29,043 nucleotides of DNA from DATBDE01 sp045805605 (GCA_045805605.1 JBJMKX010000152.1:1-29043), one strand, 5' to 3'. Counted from the first letter of the stretch, positions 20,258-28,334 are shown. The notes: generated by a model not told the origin, from the letters alone. Numbers and translations: made by a program.

Positions 20258-20276
20258 GGTCGGGCCGAGCCCGACC
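20258..20276 (-). terminator. Hairpin after the ygfZ-like gene
   Basis: GGTCGGGC-cga-GCCCGACC is a perfect 8-bp stem with a 3-nt loop, 12 nt past the stop at 20288. There is no U-tract. It is a likely transcript end, or part of a tandem pair with the 20221-20240 palindrome. Confidence 0.5.
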
Positions 20277-20287
20277 CGACCGGTGCC

Positions 20288-21217
20288 CTAGAAGGGCAGC
20301 TCGACGACCTCGGCGGTCGTCGCGCCGTCGCCGACGGCGAGCGTTGCGCCGGGCTGCGCCTCACGGCGCACGATCGCAAGCGCGCGCTCGCCGGCGACCG
20401 TGCCCACGCGCCCCACGACCTTCTCGCCCAGGCGCAGCTCGGCGCCCGGCTCGGCGGGCCCCGACAGGCGCAGGCCGCGCAGTTGGCGGTTTGCCTTGCC
20501 CCGGTAGTGGAGCCGCGCGACCGTTTCCTGGCCGACGTAGCAGCCCTTGGTGAACGAGACCGCGCGCTCGTTGAGGCCGGCCTCCTGAGGGATGGTGGAC
20601 TCGTCCATGTCGAGCCCGAAGCGCGGCCGCCCGCGCTCCACGCGCAGGGCCTCGGCCGCGTCGTCGGACACGTCGCCCGCGCCGCGCGCCCGCAGCGCCT
20701 CCGCGAGCTCCTCGGTCCGCTCGGCGTCGCACACGAGGTCGACGCCCACGTCGGTGGCCACCATGAGCAGCGGGATGCCGTCGATCTCGCCGGCTGCATT
20801 CGCGTGCTCGCGCTCGGGCAGGTCCTCGGCGCCCGCGATCGTGCGCGCGTGGGGCCCGATCAGGGACAGCAGGCCCTGCTGCAGCGTCCGCTTGTGCAGC
20901 TCGAGGTCGGAGCCGAGCTTGTAGCGGTTGATCATCGTGAACAGCGGCTGGAGGGTCGGGCGCTCGGTGTCCACCCACAGCTCGTCGCCGGTGTTCAAGA
21001 CCCGCAGGTCGCCCTGCATCTTGCCCTTGTGGCTCAGGAAGGCGGCGTAGCAGCCCTCGCCGGGCTGCAGCCCCTCGACGTCGTTGGTCACCTGCCCGTG
21101 CAGGAACGCCTTGGCCTCCGGGCCGGTCAGAGCGAGCTTGCCGCGCTCCGAGCGGTCGAGCAGACCGCAACCCGTCCGAAGAATCTCTTGTTCGGTTTGA
21201 ACTTCAGTTTTAGGCAT
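20288..21217 (-). CDS. ygfZ: YgfZ/CAF17-like folate-binding protein
   Basis: 309 residues of the GcvT-related YgfZ family, which binds tetrahydrofolate and supports Fe-S cluster assembly or repair. The signature KGCYVGQE is at residues 224-231 (Cys226), followed by TVARLHYRGK. The N-terminal GcvT-like part shows LLDRSERGKLALTGPEA and FLHGQVTNDVEGL. The start ATG 21217 lies inside a DtxR/MntR-like palindrome and is only 14 bp from the divergent mntR start, so both genes may answer to the same metal regulator. Length is normal. Confidence 0.92.
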   Translation of the reverse strand: MPKTEVQTEQEILRTGCGLLDRSERGKLALTGPEAKAFLHGQVTNDVEGLQPGEGCYAAFLSHKGKMQGDLRVLNTGDELWVDTERPTLQPLFTMINRYKLGSDLELHKRTLQQGLLSLIGPHARTIAGAEDLPEREHANAAGEIDGIPLLMVATDVGVDLVCDAERTEELAEALRARGAGDVSDDAAEALRVERGRPRFGLDMDESTIPQEAGLNERAVSFTKGCYVGQETVARLHYRGKANRQLRGLRLSGPAEPGAELRLGEKVVGRVGTVAGERALAIVRREAQPGATLAVGDGATTAEVVELPF

Positions 21218-21227
21218 GCCAAAATAT
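21197..21227 (+). promoter_or_regulatory. mntR promoter with MntR/DtxR-like box over the ygfZ start codon
   Basis: TTTaGGCATGCCaAAA (21209-21224) is a near-perfect 16-bp palindrome resembling DtxR/MntR operators. A TTGAAC at 21197-21202 and the AT-rich AAAATAT at 21221-21227 could be -35 and -10 for mntR, with transcription starting at about GTG 21232. On the other strand the central CATG contains the ygfZ ATG. Confidence 0.6.
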
Positions 21228-21231
21228 CCCG

Positions 21232-21897
21232 GTGGAGCACGTTTCGCCAGCCGTTCAAGACTACGCCAAGGCCATCTACGCCTTGCAGACGCGCGCGCGG
21301 GGCGCCGTTTCGACCAACGATCTCGCCGACCGCATGGACGTCACCGCCGCCTCGGCCTCCGGCATGGTACGCAAGCTCGATGACCTCGGTCTCGTCACGC
21401 ACGAGCCCTACCGCGGCGTCGCGCTGACGGCGGCGGGCGAGCGGGTGGCGCTCGAGGTCCTGCGCCACCACCGGCTGCTCGAGCTCTACCTGGCCCAGTC
21501 GCTCGACGTGCCCTGGGACCGCGTCCACGACGAGGCCGAGGTGCTCGAGCACGTCCTCTCCGAGGAGCTCGAGGAGCTGATCGCCAACAAGCTCGGCAAC
21601 CCGACCCACGATCCCCACGGCGACCCGATTCCGACCCGCGACGGCCGGATCGACGAGGGGGAGACCGCCTCGCTGCAGGAGCTCGAGCCGGGCGACTGCG
21701 GCACGTTCGTTCGCGTCTCCGACTCCGATCCGGAGATGCTGCGCTACCTCTCGGACCGCGGCATCGCCCCCGGCGACGGGCTCGAGGTCATCGACAAGCA
21801 ACCGTTCGACGGGCCGCTGTTCGTGCGCTTCGGCGCCGACGTTCACGCGCTGGGCGGGACGCTGGCGCACGCCATGCGGGTGGAGGTGACCGCATGA
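21232..21897 (+). CDS. mntR: DtxR/MntR-family manganese (iron)-dependent repressor
   Basis: 221 residues in the three-domain IdeR-like form. The winged helix covers about residues 5-70 (VQDYAKAIYALQ, STNDLADRMDVTAASASGMVRKL). The dimerisation/metal domain has Asp10, His79/His80, and the DEAEVLEHVLSEELE helix with Glu103, Glu106 and His107 in the expected ligand pattern. The C-terminal SH3/FeoA-like domain spans about 148-221. Start GTG 21232 has no Shine-Dalgarno and is probably leaderless. The gene overlaps mntH (ATGA), so MntR is expected to repress this operon when manganese is plentiful. Iron cannot be excluded by sequence alone. Confidence 0.93.
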   Translation: MEHVSPAVQDYAKAIYALQTRARGAVSTNDLADRMDVTAASASGMVRKLDDLGLVTHEPYRGVALTAAGERVALEVLRHHRLLELYLAQSLDVPWDRVHDEAEVLEHVLSEELEELIANKLGNPTHDPHGDPIPTRDGRIDEGETASLQELEPGDCGTFVRVSDSDPEMLRYLSDRGIAPGDGLEVIDKQPFDGPLFVRFGADVHALGGTLAHAMRVEVTA

Positions 21898-23177
21898 GCC
21901 CGCCGCCTCCCCCCAACGCCGACGCCATCGCCCTCCCGGCGCCGAGTGCGCTCGAGCGGCTGCGCGCTCGGGGGCGGGCGCGCACCACGCTCACCCTGCT
22001 CGGTCCCGCCTTCGTGGCCGCGATTGCCTACGTCGATCCCGGCAACTTCGCGACGAACATCGCCGGCGGCGCCAAGTACGGCTACCTGCTGCTGTGGGTG
22101 ATCCTCGCCGCCAACCTCATGGCGATGCTGATCCAGACCCTGTCGGCGAAGGTGGGGATCGCCACCGGCAAGAACCTGCCCGAGCTGTGCCGCGAGCGCT
22201 TCCCGCGACCGGTCAGCTGGAGCCTGTGGGTGCAGGCCGAGCTGATCGCGATGGCGACCGACCTGGCCGAGTTCATCGGCGCGGCGATCGCGCTGAACCT
22301 GCTCTTCGGCGTGCCGCTGTTCGTGGCCGGGCTGATGACCGGCGTCGTCGCCTTCGGCATCCTCGCGCTGCAGCAGCGCGGCTACCGCAAGTTCGAGCTG
22401 GCGATCGCCGGGCTGCTCGGTCTGATCCTGCTGGGCTTCCTCTACGACACGCTGTCCGTCACGCACGACGTCAGCGGGATCGCGCGCGGGTTCCTTCCCT
22501 CGTTCGCCGGCACCGACTCGATCCTGCTGGCCACCGGCATCCTCGGCGCGACGGTGATGCCGCACGTGATCTACCTGCACTCGGCGCTGACGCAGGGCCG
22601 CGTCCCCGCCCGAGACGACGACGAGCGGCGCTCGATCATGCGCTTCGGCAAGGTTGACGTGATCGTCGCCATGGGGATCGCCGGCGTGATCAACATGTCG
22701 ATGCTGATCGTCGCCAGCTCGCTGTTCCACGGCACCTCGTCGGGCATCGACAGCATCGAGGGCGCCTACGACGGCTTCCAGACGCTCGCCGGCGGCGGCG
22801 CAGCGGTGGCGTTCGCGCTGGCGCTGCTTGCGTCCGGCTTCGCGTCGTCGAGCGTCGGCACCTACGCCGGGCAGGTGGTCATGCAGGGATTCATCGCCCG
22901 CACGATCCCGCTCGTCCTGCGGCGGCTGGTGACGATGCTGCCGGCCCTGGTCGTGCTAGCCATCGGCCTCGATCCGTCGCGGTCCCTGATCATCTCCCAA
23001 GTGATCCTGTCGTTCGGGATCCCGTTCGCGCTCGTGCCCCTGGTCATGCTGACCTCCAAGCGCGAGCTGATGGGGTCGCTCGTCAACCGCCGCGGGACGA
23101 CGATCCTTGCTGCCGTGGTGGCGGGGCTGATCAGCGCGCTCAACCTCTTCCTGCTCTACGAGACCTTCTTCGGATGA
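21894..23177 (+). CDS. mntH: Nramp-family Mn2+/Fe2+ transporter MntH
   Basis: 427 residues, about 11 transmembrane helices. It imports Mn2+ (and Fe2+) with protons. Metal-site residues are present: AYVDPGNFATN with Asp48 and Asn51 in helix 1, and GATVMPHVIYLHS in helix 6 with Ala219, Met222 and His224 in the usual spacing. The N-terminus is a proline-rich 25-residue cytoplasmic tail. It is translationally coupled to mntR through an ATGA overlap. Length and motifs are normal. Confidence 0.95.
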   Translation: MSPPPPPNADAIALPAPSALERLRARGRARTTLTLLGPAFVAAIAYVDPGNFATNIAGGAKYGYLLLWVILAANLMAMLIQTLSAKVGIATGKNLPELCRERFPRPVSWSLWVQAELIAMATDLAEFIGAAIALNLLFGVPLFVAGLMTGVVAFGILALQQRGYRKFELAIAGLLGLILLGFLYDTLSVTHDVSGIARGFLPSFAGTDSILLATGILGATVMPHVIYLHSALTQGRVPARDDDERRSIMRFGKVDVIVAMGIAGVINMSMLIVASSLFHGTSSGIDSIEGAYDGFQTLAGGGAAVAFALALLASGFASSSVGTYAGQVVMQGFIARTIPLVLRRLVTMLPALVVLAIGLDPSRSLIISQVILSFGIPFALVPLVMLTSKRELMGSLVNRRGTTILAAVVAGLISALNLFLLYETFFG

Positions 23178-23198
23178 CGCCAGCCCCGTTCGGCGCGT

Positions 23199-23204
23199 TA
23201 TAAC
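23199..23204 (+). promoter_or_regulatory. -10-like box for the 23216 gene
   Basis: TATAAC ends 11 nt before ATG 23216 in the 38-nt gap after mntH. No Shine-Dalgarno is seen, so a very short leader is expected. The -35 is not clear. Confidence 0.4.
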
Positions 23205-23215
23205 CTCCGCCGCCC

Positions 23216-23587
23216 ATGGGCGCGCTCGCCGACCGCTTCGAAGAGATCGTCGACTCGCTCCCCGACGACTGGACGCACCTCGACCTCGACCTGCGCATCG
23301 ACGACGAGAAGCGCTACGTCGATGCCGCTCTCTACCTCGTCCTCGTCAATGCGCAGAACCACACGCGCCATCCCGAGGGCTACCACTGGCGGATCATCTG
23401 CGCGCACCGGTTCGGGCACGCCGCCGCGGCGCCCGCGGTGCACGGCACGCTCAAGCTGCTCGACGAGGCCGGCATCACCGGAACCCTGCGCGTCATCGGC
23501 GTCCGCGAGGGCCGCGCCGAGGTCGTGCACGGCTGGGGGCGCCCCGAGTCCTTCCGGCGCGAGTTCCGGCGCGTCCGCGCGCAGTAG
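23216..23587 (+). CDS. Conserved-looking protein of unknown function
   Basis: 123 residues, cytoplasmic, no signal or transmembrane segment. The reading frame has typical codon use and the protein alternates strand and helix (DLDLRIDDEKRYVDAALYLVL, YHWRIICAHRFGHAA, HGTLKLLDEAG, TGTLRVIGVREGRAEVVHGW). The histidines and the WRI(I)CAHRFGH stretch could be a site, but no known motif is evident. It is followed 6 nt later by the next small gene and probably starts a three-gene operon ending with the SDR. Confidence 0.75.
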   Translation: MGALADRFEEIVDSLPDDWTHLDLDLRIDDEKRYVDAALYLVLVNAQNHTRHPEGYHWRIICAHRFGHAAAAPAVHGTLKLLDEAGITGTLRVIGVREGRAEVVHGWGRPESFRREFRRVRAQ

Positions 23588-23593
23588 TCCGTC

Positions 23594-23917
23594 GTGGCCC
23601 GGGTCGTCGCCGTCGTACCCGACCTGCTGTTCGGCTCGAAGGTGCAGGGAATGCTTGCCGCCGCCGGCCACGAGGTCGAGCTCGTGGGCAGCGCCGAGGA
23701 AGCACGGTCCCGGGCCGCCGACGTGGTGATCGTCGATCTCACCGCCGGCGAGCCGGACGTGACCGGCATCGTCGGACGCGTTCCGACCCTGGCCTTCTAC
23801 TCGCACGTGGACGCCGACGTGCGGGCACGGGCGGAGGAGGCGGGCTACGACCTCGTCGTGCCGCGCTCGCGCATGGCGCGCGAGGGGCCCGACCTGGTGG
23901 GGCGCCTGGTCTCGTGA
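23594..23917 (+). CDS. Small receiver-like (Rossmann-type) protein
   Basis: 107 residues from GTG 23594. The pattern MARVVAVVPDLLFGSKVQGM, then ADVVIVDLTAG, then TLAFYSHVDADVRARAEEAG and YDLVVPRSR follows the beta-alpha order of a CheY-like receiver. An Asp is at the phospho-acceptor strand (VIVDL), but the N-terminal acidic pair and the conserved Lys are missing, so phosphorylation is doubtful. It overlaps the SDR gene (GTGA). It resembles small uncharacterised actinobacterial proteins; the function is unknown. Confidence 0.75.
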   Translation: MARVVAVVPDLLFGSKVQGMLAAAGHEVELVGSAEEARSRAADVVIVDLTAGEPDVTGIVGRVPTLAFYSHVDADVRARAEEAGYDLVVPRSRMAREGPDLVGRLVS

Positions 23918-24681
23918 TCGCGCTCGTCACCGGCGCGTCGTCGGGCATCGGCGACGCCGCGGCGCGGCGGCTCGCGGGCGAGCCGGATGCGACGGTGATC
24001 CTCGTCGCCCGCCGCGAAGAGCGGCTCAAGGCGCTGGCCGCGTCGCTGCCGCGCGCCACCTGGGTGGCGGTCGACCTCACCGCCGACGACGCGCCCGGGC
24101 GCGTGCGGGAGCACCTCGAGGCCGAGCACGGCGGTCGGCTGGACCTCCTCGTCAACAACGCGGGCGGGGCATGGCGCGGCGCGTTCGGCGACAAGGGCTA
24201 CGAGAACGTCCGCCGCACGATGGAGCTGAACTTCGATGCCGTCGTGCGCCTGACCGAGGCGCTGCTGCCGCTGCTGCGCGCGAGCGCCCCGAGCTCGATC
24301 GTCAACGTGGCGAGCGTGGCCGGTCGGGTCGGTCGGGCGGGGTCGGGGGCCTACTCCGCGAGCAAGTTCGCCCTCGTCGGGTGGAGCGAGTCGCTCGGGC
24401 TCGAGGAGCGCGCGCACGGCGTCCACGTGGGCCTCGTGCTGCCCGGCTTCGTGCGCACCGAGGGGTTCCCGGCCCGCGAGCTTCCCGGCGTGATCGTGTC
24501 GAACCCCGAGAAGGTGGCCGGCGCGATCGTGCGTGCGGGGCCGGCCGGCAAGCCCGAGGTCTACGTGCCGGGCTGGTGGGCGGTCGTGCCGCGGCTGCGG
24601 TTCCTCGTGCCGGGGCTGGTCCGGCGGGTGAGCGGCTCGGGCGTGGTCGCGCCGCCGACGACGGCGGACAGCCAGCCCTAG
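23914..24681 (+). CDS. Short-chain dehydrogenase/reductase
   Basis: 255 residues of the classical SDR family, an NAD(P)-dependent oxidoreductase. The cofactor loop TGASSGIG is at 6-13. Arg33/Arg34 after strand 2 (VARREERL) favour NADPH. The NNAG motif is at 81-84, and the catalytic set is Ser134 (VNVASVAG), Tyr147 and Lys151 (AYSASK). The C-terminus ends in a hydrophobic-basic segment (WWAVVPRLRFLVPGLVRR) that may contact the membrane, as in some lipid-acting SDRs. GTG 23914 overlaps the previous stop. Its TAG stop overlaps the TAG of the convergent gene (CTAG). Substrate unknown. Confidence 0.92.
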   Translation: MIALVTGASSGIGDAAARRLAGEPDATVILVARREERLKALAASLPRATWVAVDLTADDAPGRVREHLEAEHGGRLDLLVNNAGGAWRGAFGDKGYENVRRTMELNFDAVVRLTEALLPLLRASAPSSIVNVASVAGRVGRAGSGAYSASKFALVGWSESLGLEERAHGVHVGLVLPGFVRTEGFPARELPGVIVSNPEKVAGAIVRAGPAGKPEVYVPGWWAVVPRLRFLVPGLVRRVSGSGVVAPPTTADSQP

Positions 24682-25670
24682 GGCCGCGGCAGGAAGCTCG
24701 GGTCGAACGTCGTGGCGATCACGGGCGGGCGACGAACGACGCCGAAACGCGCCTCCCATTGCGCCCAGGCAGCCAGCACGCGGGGCTGCAGCGCGCCGAA
24801 GCGCGGCGCGTTGCCGACGAAGGCGGGCGCGACCGCGTCGAGCTGCGCCTGCAGCTGCGCGCGGTCGAGGTCGGGCACGGCCCGGCGCTCGTCCTCGACC
24901 GCCGACTCCGGGTCGCTGAGCACCTGCGTGTAGCCGCGGACCAGCGCGGCGACGGTCGCCCGCGCGAGCGCGGGCTGCTCGTCGAGCGTGCGGCGGGTAG
25001 CGACGACGACCAGCTCGGGATAGCCCGGGGCGCCGTAGTCGTCGACGCGGAACTCGCGCGTGCGGGGGCGGCGCGCGCGCAGCGCCACCCCCTCGACGTT
25101 CCAGAACGCCGTCGCGGCCGCGACGCGGCCGCCCAGCAGCGCCTGCACCGCGTTGAAGCCGATGGTCACCTCGCGCACCCGGGCGGGAGCGCCGCCGGCG
25201 CCGCGAACGATCGAGTGCAGGACGGCGCTGTCGGAGGGCACGCCGGTGACCCCTGCGCTGCGGCCCTGCAGGTCGCGCGGCGACGCGATGCTGGGCTGCG
25301 CGAGGACCGCCGCGAGCGGCCGTTGCACCAGGGGCAGGATGCCGACGACGTCGCGGCCCTGCTGGCGCGCGAGGGCGAGGTCGTGGATGTCGAGCACGGC
25401 GAAGTCCGCGCGCTGCGCCAGCAGGAGCTTGAGCCCCTCCGTCGAGGCGGACGGTACGCGCACGCGCAGATCGACGCCCTCGGCCTCGTCGTAGCCGTGC
25501 GCCTTGGCCACGTAGATGCCGCTGTGGACGGCGTTGGGAGCGAAGTCGAGGACGAGCGTGGCCGCGCGCTCGGGCCGGTCCTCGCCGCCCCCGCCGCAGC
25601 CGGCGGCGACAAGCGCGGCCGCCACGAGCACGAGGAGGGCCGGCCGCAGTCGCATCCGGCGTTGGAGCAT
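24678..25670 (-). CDS. NMT1/THI5-like ABC transporter substrate-binding lipoprotein
   Basis: 330 residues from ATG 25670. A lipoprotein signal (RLRPALLVLVAAALVAAGC, Cys24) and a glycine-rich linker lead into a type-2 periplasmic-binding fold of the NMT1/THI5 group, whose members bind thiamine pyrimidine precursors, aliphatic sulfonates or similar. Typical segments are LVLDFAPNAVHSGIYVAKAHGY, DFAVLDIHDLALARQQGRDVV and FNAVQALLGGRVAAATAFWN with VEG. The AFWN-VEG segment resembles ThiY-type pyrimidine binders, so a thiamine precursor is the first guess. No permease or ATPase gene is adjacent, which is unusual for an ABC system. ATG 25655 is an alternative start. Confidence 0.85.
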   Translation of the reverse strand: MLQRRMRLRPALLVLVAAALVAAGCGGGGEDRPERAATLVLDFAPNAVHSGIYVAKAHGYDEAEGVDLRVRVPSASTEGLKLLLAQRADFAVLDIHDLALARQQGRDVVGILPLVQRPLAAVLAQPSIASPRDLQGRSAGVTGVPSDSAVLHSIVRGAGGAPARVREVTIGFNAVQALLGGRVAAATAFWNVEGVALRARRPRTREFRVDDYGAPGYPELVVVATRRTLDEQPALARATVAALVRGYTQVLSDPESAVEDERRAVPDLDRAQLQAQLDAVAPAFVGNAPRFGALQPRVLAAWAQWEARFGVVRRPPVIATTFDPSFLPRP

Positions 25671-25871
25671 AGAAACGCGCGTGGCCAATCGGCCGGAGGG
25701 GTCGGCGAGCGGTGGAGCGCGGCGCGGCGGCCTGCTGACGGGCGGTCAGCGAGGCTCGGGGGCGTGAACGGCGGGCTCGGCCGCGTGGACGGCGGGCCAC
25801 GAGGGCGGTTGGGGTCGGGCCGCGTTGGGGGCTCGGCCGCGTGGACGGCGGCGACGAGAGAGGGTGGGTCG

Positions 25872-25917
25872 GGCCGCCTCGGAGATGTTGGGCCTGACAT
25901 AGCGACCTGAGGTGGCC
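25872..25917. repeat. Hairpin repeat, copy 1
   Basis: GGCCGCCTC (25872-25880) pairs with GAGGTGGCC (25909-25917) with one mismatch. The loop contains the core CTGACATAGCGACC (25894-25907) shared with copy 2. Confidence 0.55.
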
Positions 25918-25931
25918 ACGTCCCTTTTGGA

Positions 25932-25980
25932 GGCGTGGGCCGAGTTAGGTCTGGCATAGCGACCCAAGTCGGCCCACGCC
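25932..25980. repeat. Hairpin repeat, copy 2
   Basis: GGCGTGGGCCGA (25932-25943) pairs perfectly with TCGGCCCACGCC (25969-25980). The stem continues inward with TT/AA and GGTC/GACC. The core CTGGCATAGCGACC (25951-25964) differs from copy 1 at one base, while the outer arms differ in sequence but remain self-complementary. Confidence 0.6.
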
Positions 25981-26160
25981 CTCCCCGTCGCGCGGTCGAA
26001 CCACCCTCTTTCGTCGCCCGCCGTCCACGCGGCCCCGCGTCCCTCCCGCGCCCCGAGCTGTGCGCGGGAGGAACCGCCCTGGGGGTGGGCCGGAGACCGA
26101 ATGCAGCCCAGTCCCTGCGGCGCGGTGGGGGGACGCACCAGCCCCTTCGTCGCCCGCCGT

Positions 26161-28305
26161 TCACGCCGCCACGCGCTTTCGGCGCGAAGCCGAGCTGGGC
26201 AGCACCCGCTCGAGCCACCGCGGCCACCACCATGCCCGGGGGCCCAGCAGCTCCATGATCGCCGGCACCAGCGCCGTGCGGATCACGAACGCGTCGAGGA
26301 AGACGGCGACGGCCAGCCCGATCCCGAACAGCTTGACCACCAGGTCGTCGCCCAGGGCGAAGCTGGCGAAGACGCACACCATGATCGTCGCCGCCGCCGT
26401 GATCACCCGGCCGGTGTGAGCGATGCCCTGGGCGACCGCCTCGGACGCGTCGTGGCGCCGCACCCAGTCCTCGCGGATGCGTGAGAGCAGGAAGACCTCG
26501 TAGTCCATCGAGAGCCCGAACACGATCGCGAAGACCATCACCGGCAGGAACGACTGGATCGGCGCCGTCCGGTCGACGCCGATGGCGCTCGCCAGCCAAC
26601 CCCACTGGAACACCGCCACGACGACGCCGAACGACGCCCCGATGCTCAGCAGGTTCATCGCGACGGCCTTGAGCGGCACGACGACCGAGCGGAACACGAG
26701 CGCGAGCAGCACCGCGGACAGCGCCACCACGACGCCGATGAACAGCGGCAGCTTGCCGTCGATGTAGGCCGCGAAGTCCTCGAACACCGCCGTCGTGCCG
26801 CCGACGTGGGCGCGGATGGCCGTGCGGCGCGCGACGGCGGGCAGCACATGGTCGCGCAGGTGCGCTACGAGGTCGCGGGTCCGCGCGCTCTGGGGCGCGG
26901 TGCTCGGATAGGCGACGACCACGGCGGTGTCGCGATCGGCGTTGACGCGCGCCGGCGTGACGCGCACCACGCCGGGCGTCTTCGCGACGGCCGAGCGCAG
27001 CGCCGGAAGCCCGCGGGCGCCGGCCCCGCGGGGCAGCTCTGCCACCACCTGCAGCGGCCCGTTGAAGCCCGGCCCGAAGCCGGCGGCGAGCAGGTCATAG
27101 GCGCGGCGGGTCGTCGTGGTGGTCGGGTCGGTGCCCGCGTCGGCCGAGCCGAGCTGCAGCGAGAGCACCGGGATCGCGAGCACCAGCAGCAGCCCTGCAG
27201 AGACGACCGCAGCCGGCCACGGGTGGCGCTGGATGAACCGGCTCCAGGCAAACCAGAACCCGGTGCCCTCGGGCCGCGCCCGTCCCAGTCCGGGCATGCG
27301 CCAACGGTCGACCCCGCGCCCGGCCCGGCTGAGCATCGCCGGCAGCAGCGTCAGCGACGCGAGCATCGTCAGCAGCACCGCCAGCGACGAAGCGAGGGCG
27401 GGTGCGTACAGGAACCGCACCCCCAGCGCGAACATGCCGAGCAGCGCGATGACGACCGTCGCCCCCGCGAACAGCACCGCCCGCCCGGCGGTGTCCATGG
27501 CGTCGAGCACCGCGTCGTCGACATCGAGCCCCACGCGCAGCCCGGCGCGGAACCGCGTCACCACGAACAGCGCGTAGTCGATTCCGACGCCGAGCCCGAT
27601 CATCGCCGCGAGCGCCGGCGTGAAGTCGCTGGTGTCGAGCACGTGCGTCGCCAGCGTTACGAGGCTCAGCCCGGTGCCCAGCGCGACCAGCGCCGTGACG
27701 ATCGGCAGGCCCATGGCGACGACCGAGCCGAAGGTCAGCAGCAGCACCACGATGGCCGCGACGATGGCGATGGCCTCGCTCCGGCTCTCGCGGCTGCGCC
27801 GCTCCACTCGCTGCACGGGCGGGCCGCCCGCCTCGACTTGCAGGCCGGGCCTCGCGGCGGCGCGGGCGGTATCGACGACTGCACGCACGGCGGACCGGGG
27901 CAGGTCGAACGACCGGCGGTCGAACTGCACCGTGGCGAACGCGGTGCGGCCGTCGCGCGAGACGCCGCGCGGCCCGAGTGGGGCATAGGGCGAGACGACC
28001 GCCCGCACGCGCGGCATGCGGGCGATGCGGTGAAGCGTCCGCTGGACGCGGTCCCGTACCGCCGGCGCTGCCACCGTTCCCCGGGTCACGTGGAAGACGA
28101 TTGCCACCGGATCGCCTGACGCGGCCGGGAAGCGCTCGCGGAGGAGATCGCGCGCCCGTTGGGAGTCGGACTCGGGCAGGGCGAAGTTGCTTTGGAAGGT
28201 CGAGCCCGCGCTGCTCGCGGCGACGAAGCACACCGCCAGCACCGCGGCCCATGCGAGCGCGGTGGCCCGCCGATGCCGCACGCACCAGGCGGCCAGGGAG
28301 CGCAT
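26161..28305 (-). CDS. MMPL-family RND transporter
   Basis: 714 residues with the MMPL/RND two-fold plan. A first transmembrane helix (about 13-33) is followed by an external domain, helices 2-6, a second half starting with a helix near residue 365, an external domain, and helices 8-12. Proton-relay helices show GLGVGIDYALFVVTRFR (first half) and FGLSMDYEVFLLSRIRE (second half), each with the key Asp-Tyr pair. Such proteins export lipids, siderophores or hydrophobic compounds. Length is typical of single-gene actinobacterial MMPLs. The start ATG 28305 has TAGAAA 6 nt upstream and no Shine-Dalgarno. The stop lies inside an intergenic repeat copy. No partner gene identifies the substrate. Confidence 0.93.
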   Translation of the reverse strand: MRSLAAWCVRHRRATALAWAAVLAVCFVAASSAGSTFQSNFALPESDSQRARDLLRERFPAASGDPVAIVFHVTRGTVAAPAVRDRVQRTLHRIARMPRVRAVVSPYAPLGPRGVSRDGRTAFATVQFDRRSFDLPRSAVRAVVDTARAAARPGLQVEAGGPPVQRVERRSRESRSEAIAIVAAIVVLLLTFGSVVAMGLPIVTALVALGTGLSLVTLATHVLDTSDFTPALAAMIGLGVGIDYALFVVTRFRAGLRVGLDVDDAVLDAMDTAGRAVLFAGATVVIALLGMFALGVRFLYAPALASSLAVLLTMLASLTLLPAMLSRAGRGVDRWRMPGLGRARPEGTGFWFAWSRFIQRHPWPAAVVSAGLLLVLAIPVLSLQLGSADAGTDPTTTTTRRAYDLLAAGFGPGFNGPLQVVAELPRGAGARGLPALRSAVAKTPGVVRVTPARVNADRDTAVVVAYPSTAPQSARTRDLVAHLRDHVLPAVARRTAIRAHVGGTTAVFEDFAAYIDGKLPLFIGVVVALSAVLLALVFRSVVVPLKAVAMNLLSIGASFGVVVAVFQWGWLASAIGVDRTAPIQSFLPVMVFAIVFGLSMDYEVFLLSRIREDWVRRHDASEAVAQGIAHTGRVITAAATIMVCVFASFALGDDLVVKLFGIGLAVAVFLDAFVIRTALVPAIMELLGPRAWWWPRWLERVLPSSASRRKRVAA

Positions 28306-28311
28306 GGAGGG

Positions 28312-28334
28312 TTTCTACACCGCCTCCGTAGACT
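28312..28334. promoter_or_regulatory. Divergent -10-like boxes between the MMPL and cofG genes
   Basis: The two start codons are only 37 bp apart. TAGACT (28329-28334, plus) ends 8 nt before ATG 28343, and TAGAAA (28317-28312, minus) ends 6 nt before ATG 28305. Both would give leaderless or nearly leaderless messages. -35 elements would have to lie in the opposite gene. Confidence 0.35.

Larger units (their letters stand above)
25835..26034. repeat. 200-bp element bounded by 33/34-bp inverted repeats
   Basis: The left arm 25835-25867 and right arm 26001-26034 are reverse complements apart from one indel and one mismatch. Each outer end reads GGCCGCGTGGACGGCG. The enclosed DNA holds the two core hairpins. 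This is reminiscent of a miniature inverted-repeat element, but no target-site duplication is visible and no transposase is near. Confidence 0.6.
25689..26160. repeat. Non-coding 472-bp repeat-rich region between the MMPL and substrate-binding protein genes
   Basis: I see no credible gene here. It contains an imperfect tandem duplication (units beginning 25773 and 25829, the first 23 nt identical). The word GCGTGRACGGCG(G)GC occurs three times forward (25762, 25783, 25839) and twice inverted (26011-26030, 26147-26166). Two hairpins lie at 25872-25917 and 25932-25980. The outermost inverted copy overlaps the MMPL stop codon. GC-skewed G-runs on the left half and C-runs on the right mirror the inverted arrangement. 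Confidence 0.7.

Noticed and set aside
24171..25910. Plus-strand open frame of 579 codons through the SDR, binding-protein and repeat region
   Set aside because: It crosses three unrelated features in a shadow frame and has no recognisable domain.
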